Virus record (IMG/VR): IMGVR_UViG_3300037071_002900 | Location: 1-31,175 of that record | Origin: a virus | DNA: 31,175 bases | Reading direction: 5' to 3' (one strand) | Shown here: one piece after another, positions 15,782-24,511 of the stretch | Layout of the letters: each line of letters starts with the position of its first letter | How positions within the stretch are numbered: position 1 is the stretch's first letter | The notes under the pieces: generated by a model | Seen by the model: only the letters and a program-made list of their open reading frames with translations | What the model was told of the DNA's origin: nothing | Database searches by the model: none | Made by a program: the position numbers and the translations under genes

Positions 15782-16563
15782 GATTCTTTCCCCTTGTTAA
15801 CTATACTCATCATTGACTCGTAGGTATTGCGAACTGGTCTACTTAACTTCCCTGTCCTGTCTTTGGCTATATAGGCAGGAGTATCCCCAAATGCTATAAG
15901 ATGCTCAACGGGTTGATCTTTCGCCGCTTGCTTGGTATAGCAATAGCCGATTTGTTCAATAATACGCCTTACATCCGGCCCAGTCTTCTTGCCCAGGAAC
16001 AGCGGCAAGAGCTTATCTTCTGCAAACTCACGTTCCTTTGCACCTGCAATGAAGATGATATTGTAGGGTAACTTGATGAATAGCCGTACCAGAGTTTGCA
16101 TATCTCTGGCGAGCTTGCCATAGTCCCCTTGCGTTGGCTGATCATCGTAAATGCGTTGGGTTTGCGTGGTGCGGATACTGTTCTCTAGCACAAGAATTTG
16201 CAGTTCATTCAAACTATCTATGACGATAGTTTTGAATGGGGCATCTTCGGGCTTAATCTTCTTCACAATTTGGTAGAAAGCTTTCACCTCATCCAAAGTT
16301 GTGATCTGTTGGGCCGGACTCTTAGGGTATCTCTTGATATTCCGTTTTAGCGGAAGTAAGGATCGCATACCATCTTCTAAATCAAGGAATAGCGGGTCGG
16401 GGAAAGTTCCGGCAAAGTAGGTCTTGCCGCTACCACTGTCTCCGTATACAAGAATCTTCCAGCCTTTATCTTCGACTGTGGATTCTTCCCAACTACCGAA
16501 CTGGACATCCTTGGTTGGAGAAGTTGGCTGTATGATCCGCTCTGTGGAATCTATTGTAGCCAT
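15778..16563 (-). CDS. Sak4-like RecA-fold ATPase
   Basis: The 261-residue protein has Walker A GDSGSGKT (41-48), an acidic strand FLDLEDG (about 60), and Walker B TIVIDSLNEL. This matches the AAA_24/Sak4 family, short RecA relatives that act in single-strand annealing with the phage SSB. The adjacent DUF669-like SSB supports that reading. AGGAG lies close upstream of the ATG at 16563. A general phage ATPase of another role cannot be excluded. Confidence 0.8.
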   Translation of the reverse strand: MATIDSTERIIQPTSPTKDVQFGSWEESTVEDKGWKILVYGDSGSGKTYFAGTFPDPLFLDLEDGMRSLLPLKRNIKRYPKSPAQQITTLDEVKAFYQIVKKIKPEDAPFKTIVIDSLNELQILVLENSIRTTQTQRIYDDQPTQGDYGKLARDMQTLVRLFIKLPYNIIFIAGAKEREFAEDKLLPLFLGKKTGPDVRRIIEQIGYCYTKQAAKDQPVEHLIAFGDTPAYIAKDRTGKLSRPVRNTYESMMSIVNKGKES

Positions 16564-16596
16564 TGTGTATCTCCTGTGCTTTCTAGTGAAACGAGT

Positions 16597-16644
16597 TTAT
16601 GCAATAACTGTTGTTTTTATTGGCGGAGATCTAACGCCATACAT
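16597..16644 (-). CDS. Possible 15-residue micro-ORF with strong ribosome site
   Basis: AGGAGGAACC sits directly before an ATG at 16644, giving MYGVRSPPIKTTVIA and a TAA. It lies in the 89-base gap between the 132-residue protein gene and the Sak4-like gene. The strong ribosome site with no longer frame behind it suggests a leader peptide or a relic. Nothing is recognised in the peptide. Confidence 0.25.
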   Translation of the reverse strand: MYGVRSPPIKTTVIA

Positions 16645-16652
16645 GGTTCCTC

Positions 16653-17051
16653 CTAACCTAATCTGAGAATATCTCGCGGATAAAAGCGATAGAACTGATA
16701 ATCTTCCTCGCTCACCACTTGATCATACTTTGTTACTTCCTTTTGGAAAAAGGCAACTGCGATAGATTCTTTAGGGAACCTATTCGACAGATAGTAACCG
16801 ATTAAGATGTTGACGATGCCCGTACCTGTTAGGATTAAGCAATCTGTCTGCGGGTTATAATCGTGCATGGATTCAGCAATCTGTTCAGCCAGATGGTTAA
16901 TCTCGGTAGAAAATCCATCGGTAACAAATTCCAGCTTTTTGCAATAGGGTTTGAGTGCATTGTAACGCAAGCCAGGACGAGCGCAATAGGCTCTCTGGAA
17001 CTGAGGATCATACAGTTTTGTAACGGCACTTGTCATCTCTTGTATTTTCAT
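16653..17051 (-). CDS. Protein of unknown function, 132 residues
   Basis: No family is recognised. The sequence has a nucleotide-handling-like strand-turn (DCLILTGTGIVNILIGYYL) that could be part of an alpha/beta fold, and several Tyr/Phe near the end. The ATG overlaps the HNH gene stop by four bases. It lies between an HNH endonuclease and the Sak4-like ATPase. Confidence 0.6.
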   Translation of the reverse strand: MKIQEMTSAVTKLYDPQFQRAYCARPGLRYNALKPYCKKLEFVTDGFSTEINHLAEQIAESMHDYNPQTDCLILTGTGIVNILIGYYLSNRFPKESIAVAFFQKEVTKYDQVVSEEDYQFYRFYPRDILRLG

Positions 17052-17482
17052 TTAAGTATATCCTTATACCATTGCTTCAATGATTCCGATATTTTCTTGC
17101 GGGTTTCTTCAGAAATTACTTTTCCTGGAACACCCACAGAGCTACTTCTTCTCTTGTCGATCATGTCATACATGTTATCTTTGTGCGTTCCCAGAAATAG
17201 ATGAAGAGGATTGCAGCATCTAGGTTCATCGCAAGTATGGAGACAGTGTAGCCCTTTAGGGATTGGGCCTACATAGAGAAGATAGCTAAATCGGTGGGAT
17301 TTTATTCTGGTCGATTTTCCATTCTCATCTCGAAAAAGAAAAATTCTCCCATAGCTCATGTCTACACTTCCATGCCACAGCCAACAATCGTCAGGGAAAT
17401 CTGAGATTAAAGTAATATTTCTCGTTAGTATATGCTCTTTACTTCTTAATAGCTCTATGTCTTCTTCAGGTGAATAGCTCAT
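17048..17482 (-). CDS. HNH homing-type endonuclease
   Basis: The 144-residue protein has CWLWHG, a YGRIF segment, HRFSYLLYVG, and the core LHTCDEPRCCNPLHLFLGT with the HNH His/Asn/His set and two Cys that likely bind zinc. A C-terminal SEETRKKISESLKQW resembles a NUMOD-type DNA-binding helix. Such enzymes spread by cutting sites that lack them and are often free-standing between phage genes. It is tightly packed, overlapping the helicase stop by four bases and the next gene by four, so it is translated with the operon, unusual for a recent insertion. Confidence 0.85.
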   Translation of the reverse strand: MSYSPEEDIELLRSKEHILTRNITLISDFPDDCWLWHGSVDMSYGRIFLFRDENGKSTRIKSHRFSYLLYVGPIPKGLHCLHTCDEPRCCNPLHLFLGTHKDNMYDMIDKRRSSSVGVPGKVISEETRKKISESLKQWYKDILK

Positions 17483-19185
17483 TTTAATATATCTTTTAGC
17501 ATTCCGGTGGTAAGATCTCGTATCATGGATACCCTGTAGTCTAGTAGGGAATTAACCAGATGGTCGATGGTAGGTTTTCCGTCTTGATACACTGAGCGTA
17601 AATGAACTACATTCGGGGATTGTGTTGTACCAATGCGACGGAATCTGTGAAGGCTTTGAAAATAATTAGAATTGTAATTACGTTCAGGGTAAAAGGCTGT
17701 CCTGGCCGCAGTTAAAGTATGCCCAAACGAGCCAGTTTCCATGTTGAGAATAAGGATCTTGGTTTCACCTTCTTGGAATTTACGTATCCAGTTGTTTCGT
17801 TCTTCTGTATCAGTAGCTCCGATAATCTTACCGATACGCTGGTCTACCTTGCGTGCTAGGAATTCTTCCAGATAGAAGGCAGTACGTGTGAAGCTCACCC
17901 ATACGAGCCACGGACCATCGTAGATTTCCATCAGTTCCGGCAAAGCATCCCACTTACCGCTTTCGTTTGTGCCGTCTAGTAGCATGGGGTTGCTGGCTAG
18001 TTGGATAAGGCGTACTACTTTGCTAAGATGGTTTTCTACTGTGACCTTAGTGCTGGCCGTGATGTTGCCATTTTCATCCTCTTGGTTTAAGGTAGTGACT
18101 AAATCCACAGCCATCTCATGATAAGCCTTTTGCTGCTTAGGCTTCATGGGTATATCTATCTCAGTGAATAACCATTCTGGGATATCTAACACTTCGCTCT
18201 GACTACGGGCAAAGTATATATCTTGAAAACGTTTTTTGATAACTTCCTCAGCGTTCATCTTGTTGGCTATTACTTGATTTCCCCAGGGTGTTGGGTTCAC
18301 CATACAGTATTCCTGACAAAAACGCCAATAGGAACTGTAGGCTTTTGGTTTGAGAATATTGAACTGGCTCCATATATCGTCTACCATACGATTAGCAGGT
18401 GCGCCTGTAAGTTCCCAAACCATTGGGATGCCTTTGGCTAATCTTGCTACACCTTTGGTGCGCTGTGATGTACGGCTTTTGTACAGGATGCTTTCATCCA
18501 GTATAAGCAGGTCAAACTTCTTGGTCAGTAGGGTAGGAACCATCTTAATGGCTGTTTCAGGGTTGGTGATAAACCAAGTGATACGGCCAGGAACCTTATC
18601 GTCTAAACCTTGTAGTGTAGCTTTCTTGCCGTGATAGATAATGATGTTATAATCATGTAGGCTAGAAGCCCACTTTTCTATTTCGCTTTTCCACATATAT
18701 AGTAAGGATAAAGGTGCTATGACTAGTACCTTTTCTACTTTGGGATATAGGATATTTGCTGCCGTAATGCTACAGATTGTTTTACCTAATCCTGGGGATA
18801 GGCTTAACATTGCACGAGGACGTTCAGTTAGGAAACCAACGGCTTCTTGCTGAAATGGGAAAAGTGGGAGATTACGTATGGGAGGTATGGGATGAACTTC
18901 ACTGGCGTCACGACGCCATCGTCCAACAGTGGGTGCAAGGAGCAACGGCCCCAACGTATCACGCAGCCAATGTAGAGCTTCCAGTGAAGTAGTGGCACGA
19001 TAGCACAATCCTAAAGTATCATTATTGGCTATAAACCACATACTGCCTTCCAGCAGCTTCAACGATGGATTAATCTTTTTGGGGACGAAGAACAAAAAAT
19101 CCTGCGCTGTTTCAGGCAGGAACGTAATTCTTCCAACATCGGGTGCAATTTCTACGTCGGGTACGGGTTGCTTTTGTAGCGTCAT
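17479..19185 (-). CDS. SNF2-type superfamily 2 DNA helicase/translocase
   Basis: The 568-residue protein begins its ATPase core near residue 108 with FPFQQEAVGFL, then Walker A LSPGLGKT (129-136), Walker B LILDES, motif III ELTGAP, and motifs V-VI in LNMETGSFGHTL and SLHRFRRIG. This is the SNF2/DEAD-like order. Phage copies act in replication restart or recombination. It is the first gene of the leftward block; AAAGG lies before its ATG, just downstream of the predicted promoter and operator. Confidence 0.85.
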   Translation of the reverse strand: MTLQKQPVPDVEIAPDVGRITFLPETAQDFLFFVPKKINPSLKLLEGSMWFIANNDTLGLCYRATTSLEALHWLRDTLGPLLLAPTVGRWRRDASEVHPIPPIRNLPLFPFQQEAVGFLTERPRAMLSLSPGLGKTICSITAANILYPKVEKVLVIAPLSLLYMWKSEIEKWASSLHDYNIIIYHGKKATLQGLDDKVPGRITWFITNPETAIKMVPTLLTKKFDLLILDESILYKSRTSQRTKGVARLAKGIPMVWELTGAPANRMVDDIWSQFNILKPKAYSSYWRFCQEYCMVNPTPWGNQVIANKMNAEEVIKKRFQDIYFARSQSEVLDIPEWLFTEIDIPMKPKQQKAYHEMAVDLVTTLNQEDENGNITASTKVTVENHLSKVVRLIQLASNPMLLDGTNESGKWDALPELMEIYDGPWLVWVSFTRTAFYLEEFLARKVDQRIGKIIGATDTEERNNWIRKFQEGETKILILNMETGSFGHTLTAARTAFYPERNYNSNYFQSLHRFRRIGTTQSPNVVHLRSVYQDGKPTIDHLVNSLLDYRVSMIRDLTTGMLKDILK

Positions 19186-19214
19186 TTCTTGTGCCTTTCC
19201 TGGCGTTTATTTTA

Positions 19215-19232
19215 TTGTGCTTGGGCGCACAA
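19215..19232. promoter_or_regulatory. Palindrome TTGTGC-N6-GCACAA, operator candidate B
   Basis: TTGTGC (19215-19220) and GCACAA (19227-19232) frame a 6-base spacer TTGGGC. The site lies a few bases downstream of where the leftward promoter would start transcription, a classic place for a repressor. The same half-sites with the same spacing occur at 3825-3842. Confidence 0.5.
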
Positions 19233-19242
19233 CGTATTTAGT

Positions 19243-19271
19243 AGTATAACACAGTCGGCTGAGGGGCGCAA
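19243..19271 (-). promoter_or_regulatory. Predicted leftward promoter (extended -10)
   Basis: On the minus strand TTGCGC is followed by 17 bases and then TATACT, with TG one base before it (TGTTATACT). The -10 fits the sigma-70 consensus well and has the extended TGn element; the -35 matches only its first three bases. It would start transcription of the helicase and the replication block. Confidence 0.5.
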
Positions 19272-19283
19272 ATTGGCTGTACG

Positions 19284-19329
19284 CCACAATATACGGTTAT
19301 TGCTGCTTTACAACTCGCTTATATTGTGG
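19284..19329. promoter_or_regulatory. 10-bp inverted repeat in the divergent control region
   Basis: CCACAATATA (19284-19293) and TATATTGTGG (19320-19329) are perfect reverse complements with 26 bases between. The pair flanks the likely promoter zone for the terminase side, where TATATT at 19320 could serve as a -10, though no good -35 is seen at 17 bases. Two binding sites of one regulator that loops or covers the promoter is a plausible reading. Confidence 0.45.
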
Positions 19330-19367
19330 TAAGGTTGCGTAAATGTTCTATCTTAGATAAGGTTAAG

Positions 19368-19841
19368 ATGACTAAGCAAGCTGATTATCTGGAAGAAAGT
19401 ATCGTAATCCTTGCAATTAGAAGCCAGATGGGGAATGTTGCGCTGGCCGCAAGGGAACTTGGACTTAGCAGAGGTGAGCTTACAGATTATATGGTACGTC
19501 ATCCCGCCGTTATGGAAGCTAAGATACAGGTAAAGGAAGCTGTAAAAGATAGAGCAGAAGACATTTTGATTTCCCAAATGGAAGTAGAGCCAAGTCTTTT
19601 GATGTTCTTCCTGAGAACGCAAGCAAAAGATAGAGGCTATGATACCTCAAAGAATTTAACAACGAACAACAATGTACAAGTAAATGTAGATGCTCGCAGT
19701 TTAATCGCCGCAATGCGGAACGGGACAAAAGAACTTGGCGTCCAAGAAAATGACGTTGCTGAAGAAGGCGAGCTTTTCACAATCCCCAAGCTACTCGATG
19801 ACTACGATGGAAGCAGAGGAACTGGGGAAGTGCTACAATAG
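19368..19841 (+). CDS. terS: Terminase small subunit
   Basis: The 157-residue protein has a helix-turn-helix in its N-terminal third (GNVALAARELGLSRGELTDY), then an amphipathic segment and FFLRTQAKDRGY, all usual for small terminases that recognise the phage packaging site. The ATG at 19368 is preferred over an in-frame GTG at 19326 because AAGG precedes it. It is the first gene of the rightward block and overlaps the large subunit by 44 bases. The packaging site itself (cos or pac) is not identified. Confidence 0.8.
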   Translation: MTKQADYLEESIVILAIRSQMGNVALAARELGLSRGELTDYMVRHPAVMEAKIQVKEAVKDRAEDILISQMEVEPSLLMFFLRTQAKDRGYDTSKNLTTNNNVQVNVDARSLIAAMRNGTKELGVQENDVAEEGELFTIPKLLDDYDGSRGTGEVLQ

Positions 19842-21369
19842 TCCTGCTTATTTTATTAGGACTTACTGCTACATCTACGATACTGTGGATGCTGGTTGGG
19901 TTCCCTTTGAACTCTGGCCCGCACAGATGGCTGCGCTTGACATCATCCACAACAATCAGCTATCCATCGTACTCAAGGCAAGGCAGATTGGTCTCACCTG
20001 GCTTGTTCTTGCTTACGCTTTATGGTGCATGATTTTCAGGCCGATAGCATCTATATTGATATTTAGTAAGCGGGATATAGATGCTATCTACCTTCTCTCC
20101 GAGGACCGTTTACGGGGGATGTATGACCGCTTGCCGGAATGGATGAAGGGCGGTCATACCGTCTTCACGGACAATGCCCATGAGTGGAGTATGGAAAATG
20201 AAAGCACAGCCCGAAGTTTTCCTACTTCTGCTGGGGATTCTTATACTGCAACTCTGGCTATTGTTGATGAGGCTGATCTCTCTCCTGACTTAAACTCGCT
20301 TCTTCGAGCAGTTAAACCTACCATCGCAAATGGTGGCAAGATGATACTGCTATCTCGTGCCGATAAAGACAAGCCAATCTCTGACTTCAAAAAGATCTAC
20401 ATCGATGCTAAAGCTGGAAAGACGGCTTGGGCGCACATCTTCTTGCCCTGGTACGTCCATCCCCGAAGGACCCCCGAATGGTATGAGAAGGAGAAGGTGG
20501 ATATTGAATCTCGTACAGGTAGCCTTGACGACCTGTACGAGCAATATCCAGCGACTGATTCTGAGGCATTAAAGCCACGTTCGATGGATAAGAGAATCCC
20601 ATATGAATGGCTCGCAGATGTTTACGAGGAGCTCGAAGGGGATGATAATATTGGGCTTCCTGGTCTTACTGTGTTTAAGCGACCTGAAGATGGGCACATC
20701 TACGTCATTGGGGCGGATCCTGCAGAAGGAAATCCTAACTCAGATGATAGCTCTGCAACTGTTATGGATGTGGCTACTGGTGAGGAAGTAGCACTCTTGG
20801 CTGAACGGCTGCAACCGAACACCTTCTCAGATTATTTGGAGAAGTTAGCTGGCTTCTATAATGAAGCTAGTGTGTTGGTGGAACGTAATAATCACGGTCA
20901 TGCTGTGCTGCTCAAGCTGGCAGAGGATGGCTTTGAAGGTACGATGAATGGCATGGATGGCCGTCCTGGTTGGTTAAACACAACTAAGGGAAAAGCCATA
21001 ATGTATACACATTGTACAAAGGTTATACAAGAGAAAGACGCGATTGTACATGCTTTTTCGACCTATCAACAATTAGCCTCTATAGTCGGTAGCACGTTAA
21101 AAGCCCCTGAACATGAGCATGACGATAGAGCAACGAGCTTTGCGTTGGCTCAATGCGCTAGGATCATCATTCTCGGTGGGGACGTAATGATGGCATCTGC
21201 TCAGGTTGAGGGGCGACGTGCTATGCCAATGGAAGAAGTGACTATGGATGAATTACCTGTGGGGGCCGTTACGAGTAATCGGCGGGGACAAAGTAACTTC
21301 GTGCGTACTGTGCGGGTGATCAGAACATCAACGAGGGCTGTCCATGCGCCTACATCAAATTTGGGATAG
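19798..21369 (+). CDS. terL: Terminase large subunit (packaging ATPase-nuclease)
   Basis: The motor that pumps DNA into the prohead. The Walker A is KARQIGLTW (about 60-68), a deviant form common in large terminases. Walker B is AIVDEAD with the catalytic Glu. The RNase H-like nuclease shows YVIGADPAEG, VLVERNNHG and a final HDDRATSFALA. The start is uncertain: ATG at 19798 gives 523 residues, 19807 is possible, and TTG at 19735 would overlap the small subunit further; none has a clear ribosome site, so translation is probably coupled to terS. Confidence 0.9.
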   Translation: MTTMEAEELGKCYNSPAYFIRTYCYIYDTVDAGWVPFELWPAQMAALDIIHNNQLSIVLKARQIGLTWLVLAYALWCMIFRPIASILIFSKRDIDAIYLLSEDRLRGMYDRLPEWMKGGHTVFTDNAHEWSMENESTARSFPTSAGDSYTATLAIVDEADLSPDLNSLLRAVKPTIANGGKMILLSRADKDKPISDFKKIYIDAKAGKTAWAHIFLPWYVHPRRTPEWYEKEKVDIESRTGSLDDLYEQYPATDSEALKPRSMDKRIPYEWLADVYEELEGDDNIGLPGLTVFKRPEDGHIYVIGADPAEGNPNSDDSSATVMDVATGEEVALLAERLQPNTFSDYLEKLAGFYNEASVLVERNNHGHAVLLKLAEDGFEGTMNGMDGRPGWLNTTKGKAIMYTHCTKVIQEKDAIVHAFSTYQQLASIVGSTLKAPEHEHDDRATSFALAQCARIIILGGDVMMASAQVEGRRAMPMEEVTMDELPVGAVTSNRRGQSNFVRTVRVIRTSTRAVHAPTSNLG

Positions 21370-22840
21370 ATTCTATGAGATCTTTGCTGATGTCTCCCGT
21401 GATCTGGGACGTAGCTTCAGCCTTATCGTTAGACGGAGTAGCACGATATGGCGTACTCCTACCTATAGTTGGGGACGTAGTGACTACGACTTCTGGACTA
21501 GAGCTTACTACTGTAAGGTGGCCGGACTCGAAGTCTCCGGTCTCTTTATCAGACCTATCGTGCATAAGATACCCGCATGGGTGTTGGGGAGCCTTCCCGT
21601 GTTCCTGCTTAAGAGCAAGCGAACACAAAAAAGATTAGATGAATGGTTTGCCCTACACCATGAGGATGTGATGCGTGCTTATGAAGGATCGCTGAAGCAT
21701 GGTGACGCCTTCTTCGTAATCAACGCAGATAGATCAGTGACCCTTGTGCCGCCTAACTGTGTCGATCCCATCGTAGCTCCCGATGATTACGGCAAGCGGA
21801 TAGGTTGGCGCATAAGACAAGTGTTCGCTCATCCTGAAGATGGCTCTCTCAAAATGACCGTAACGGATGAATACTATATAGATCGTAGAGTGCATAGAGA
21901 AGAGTTTTCCAACGGCACAATCCGAACGAAAACTTATCCCAATCTTATAGGAATCATTCCCGTAGTTCATGTTGCGAACCATCCAGGGGAAGGTGAGCAG
22001 TTCGGGCATCCTGAAGCTGAAGCTCTTCTTGATTTGCTACATCGTTACGGACAGATCTTGGAAGCTTCAGTGGAGGGGAACATCTTACAGGGTAGACCAA
22101 CTCCTGTGATCTCCTTTAACACGGTGCAAGATCTTAACGCCTTCTGGCGTCGCTACGGCAGCAAGACTGCTACAAAGCTTCCTGACGGATCAACCAGGGA
22201 AGCTGAGAGTATATCAATAGATATGTCAGATGTCTTGACGCTCAGTGGTGCTACGATGGACTACAAGAGTCCAGGCAGTTTTGCTGACGATGCTGTAAGA
22301 ATCTTAGGATTGTTGTTTTATTTGATCATTGAACATTTGGAAGTGCCAGAATTCGTATTTGGTAACGCAATCGAGGGCAGCAAGGCTTCTGCCGAAACGC
22401 AAATGCCAGTGTTTGAAGTCTTCATTACGGCAAGGCAGAAAAGCTGTACACCCTGGATACTAGAGGTGTGCCGTATTGTACAGGGATATGAACAAATTAT
22501 ATCACCTGAACGGCGGGAAGATCCTATACTACAGTGGAATAAACTCACGCAGAATGGCCGTATGGTATTGGATGCTGTGAATTGGGCTTTCGGAGAAGGC
22601 TTGCTGGACGAGAAGACTGCGCTAACCCTTCTTCCAATTGATATTGAAAATCCTGATGAAGTGTTGAAGCAAGCTAAGAAGGATGCGGAGAAGCGGCAAG
22701 TGTTGGAAGAAGCCAAGATGGAACGCACTATTAAGATGGAAAAGGAGAACGCACCAGATCCTGGCCCAACACCCAACGGAGGGAAGAAGCTAGGGGAAAT
22801 GGACGAAGCTCTGAAGAAAGCATTGGAATTATTAGTTTAG
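21344..22840 (+). CDS. Portal protein
   Basis: The 498-residue protein follows the terminase and has portal features: an N-terminal basic, Trp-rich region, KIPAWVLGSLP, the stretch SLKHGDAFFVINADRSVTLVPP, a WRIRQV strand, and a long charged helix at the end (KQAKKDAEKRQVLEEAKMERT). Portals form the 12-fold ring at one head vertex through which DNA passes. Size and order fit SPP1 gp6-like portals. GAGGG precedes the ATG; it overlaps the terminase by 26 bases. Confidence 0.85.
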   Translation: MRLHQIWDRFYEIFADVSRDLGRSFSLIVRRSSTIWRTPTYSWGRSDYDFWTRAYYCKVAGLEVSGLFIRPIVHKIPAWVLGSLPVFLLKSKRTQKRLDEWFALHHEDVMRAYEGSLKHGDAFFVINADRSVTLVPPNCVDPIVAPDDYGKRIGWRIRQVFAHPEDGSLKMTVTDEYYIDRRVHREEFSNGTIRTKTYPNLIGIIPVVHVANHPGEGEQFGHPEAEALLDLLHRYGQILEASVEGNILQGRPTPVISFNTVQDLNAFWRRYGSKTATKLPDGSTREAESISIDMSDVLTLSGATMDYKSPGSFADDAVRILGLLFYLIIEHLEVPEFVFGNAIEGSKASAETQMPVFEVFITARQKSCTPWILEVCRIVQGYEQIISPERREDPILQWNKLTQNGRMVLDAVNWAFGEGLLDEKTALTLLPIDIENPDEVLKQAKKDAEKRQVLEEAKMERTIKMEKENAPDPGPTPNGGKKLGEMDEALKKALELLV

Positions 22841-22855
22841 GGAGGAAGAAAGAAA

Positions 22856-23326
22856 ATGGCAGTTTCAAAAGAGAACGTAAGATTAGAACAGCGGTTGGTA
22901 AGGATTCAAAATAGAGTTGCAGAACTTATTGCAAAGGTAGATGCGCTTTTGGGTGATCGCAAGAAAGATGTTGTGTTGCCGAAGCCTGAACCTGAGCCGG
23001 AAGTTTCTTCTGCACCACCCTATACGGTGAAGCCAGAGCATGAGAATCCAGAAAGCACCTCAGAAGTGCCAGTGGTTCCAGCAGAAGGTAAGACTCCGGC
23101 CCAAGCAGAAGCGGAAGCAGCGGCTCCACCTGTAGATCCTAGCACTTCTACTGTGCCTGTGACGCCTGTGCCGGAAGATCCAAATAATCCCAAGACAGAA
23201 GAACAGAAGCAGAAGGAAGCACAGGAAAAATCTGATGCGGAAGCGGCTTCTGCGGAAGGTACAACAGAAACAACTCGTAGACAACCACCTTCTGTACCGC
23301 CACGTCCAACGACTCGACCTGCATAG
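22856..23326 (+). CDS. Pro/Glu/Ala-rich protein with N-terminal coiled coil
   Basis: The 156-residue product begins with a heptad-like helix (about 5-40: ENVRLEQRLVRIQNRVAEL) and continues as low-complexity Pro, Glu, Ala and Thr, ending in PPRPTTRPA. It looks disordered after residue 45. It lies between portal and protease, where minor head or scaffold-helper proteins occur. GGGAGG lies before the ATG. No family is recognised, so a head role is inferred from place only. Confidence 0.65.
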   Translation: MAVSKENVRLEQRLVRIQNRVAELIAKVDALLGDRKKDVVLPKPEPEPEVSSAPPYTVKPEHENPESTSEVPVVPAEGKTPAQAEAEAAAPPVDPSTSTVPVTPVPEDPNNPKTEEQKQKEAQEKSDAEAASAEGTTETTRRQPPSVPPRPTTRPA

Positions 23327-23338
23327 GGGGAACTGGCT

Positions 23339-24469
23339 ATGGAAGATGGAGAAGAAATCAAGGGTCATTTTCAAGATATTCTACTTATCACAGAATTTCA
23401 GGGGATGATGCCGGATGTCCCAGTCTTCAAGGATGTTGATCTACAGGAACTTACTTCGGGAGAAGCGAATCCTATCTTCGTTACGCTGCCGATTGGCAAG
23501 GCGAATTCTAAATCGGGAAATCAGCGATACTACGATGAGGCGTTTCTGGTTGAGCTTGAGAAGCAAGTACAGAGCAATAAGCCCATTGGATTGATGGGGC
23601 ATCTTCCTGAAGATCAGCGTGCTTTTGCCTTCCCGACAGAAGCGGTGCATTGGGTGGGAACGGTACGCATTAAAGAGTATCTTCTCGGCAAGGGCTATGT
23701 GCCGGAAGGGGATGCACGCAAGCGTTTGCAGAGGTATCGTGCTACGCAGAAGAAAATCGCCACCAGCATTGACTTTCGTGCAGATGGCGTTTGGAGTGAG
23801 CAGTTGGGAGCTTATAAGATGCTGGCTCCCAGTCTGGTATTGAATCAGATTGATATTGCTCCGGCTGATCGTGCGGGGATTGGTGATCTGTCTGCCGTAC
23901 CGCTGCTCACGAAGGAAATGATAAGTTGGGATACGGGTACTATTACGGTCAGGAAAATCGTAGAGGAGAAGAAGAAAGTGACTGAGGAAGAAAAGAAACA
24001 AGCCATGTTGGAGATGACGGCAGCAGATGCTAGTGTGTTGCCGGATTCGGTACGAACTGCTATCATCCAGGAATATAGTAAGGAAATCAAGGAGGCACTT
24101 GGTTTGACGGATGGTAACATCTTGGATGCGGTGAAAAAGATCCAGCAGCGTGATGAGGAACGGGAAAAGACCGCCGTCACCAATCGCATTACGGAGATGG
24201 CAACTACGGGTGACAAGGCCATCAAGATTGAAGCTGTGCGGGAAATGGTCATTGACATGGTGGAAGCCAAGAATCCAAAGTCAGTGGCAGAGGCAGAAGC
24301 CGCTTATGCTGAAATCTTGGAAAAGCCTTCCGTGAAGAAAGCTCTGGAAATGGCTTTGCAGGATAGCATGGGGCCATCACAGACTACTGGTCAGCAACCG
24401 CAGTCCGGCCAGAAGGCTGACGATAAGATGAAGGGCAAGTGGTTTGTTCTGACGCCACAGCAGTCATAG
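23339..24469 (+). CDS. Prohead protease with scaffold-like C-terminal domain
   Basis: The 376-residue protein seems to join two roles. The N-terminal 200 residues fit a prohead protease: SKSGNQRYYDEAFLVEL, a His in GLMGHLPEDQ, and ATSIDFRADG before APSLVLNQIDIAPADRAG. The C-terminal part (from about 210) is a charged, helical, Gln/Glu-rich region like a scaffold, ending KWFVLTPQQS. Such fusions fold the capsid and then cut the scaffold away. Exact catalytic residues are not certain; His plus a Ser is typical. It sits directly before the decoration and capsid genes. Confidence 0.7.
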   Translation: MEDGEEIKGHFQDILLITEFQGMMPDVPVFKDVDLQELTSGEANPIFVTLPIGKANSKSGNQRYYDEAFLVELEKQVQSNKPIGLMGHLPEDQRAFAFPTEAVHWVGTVRIKEYLLGKGYVPEGDARKRLQRYRATQKKIATSIDFRADGVWSEQLGAYKMLAPSLVLNQIDIAPADRAGIGDLSAVPLLTKEMISWDTGTITVRKIVEEKKKVTEEEKKQAMLEMTAADASVLPDSVRTAIIQEYSKEIKEALGLTDGNILDAVKKIQQRDEEREKTAVTNRITEMATTGDKAIKIEAVREMVIDMVEAKNPKSVAEAEAAYAEILEKPSVKKALEMALQDSMGPSQTTGQQPQSGQKADDKMKGKWFVLTPQQS

Positions 24470-24511
24470 GAAGAATTGGTTCACTGATCTTACAAGGATA
24501 AGGGGAGAAAA

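Noticed and set aside
19326-19367. Longer small-terminase start at GTG 19326
   Set aside because: It would start inside the TATATTGTGG palindrome arm, whereas ATG 19368 has AAGG upstream.
22318-22776. 152-codon minus-strand frame opposite the portal gene
   Set aside because: It mirrors the portal coding frame; Ser/Cys/Ile-rich shadow with no ribosome site.
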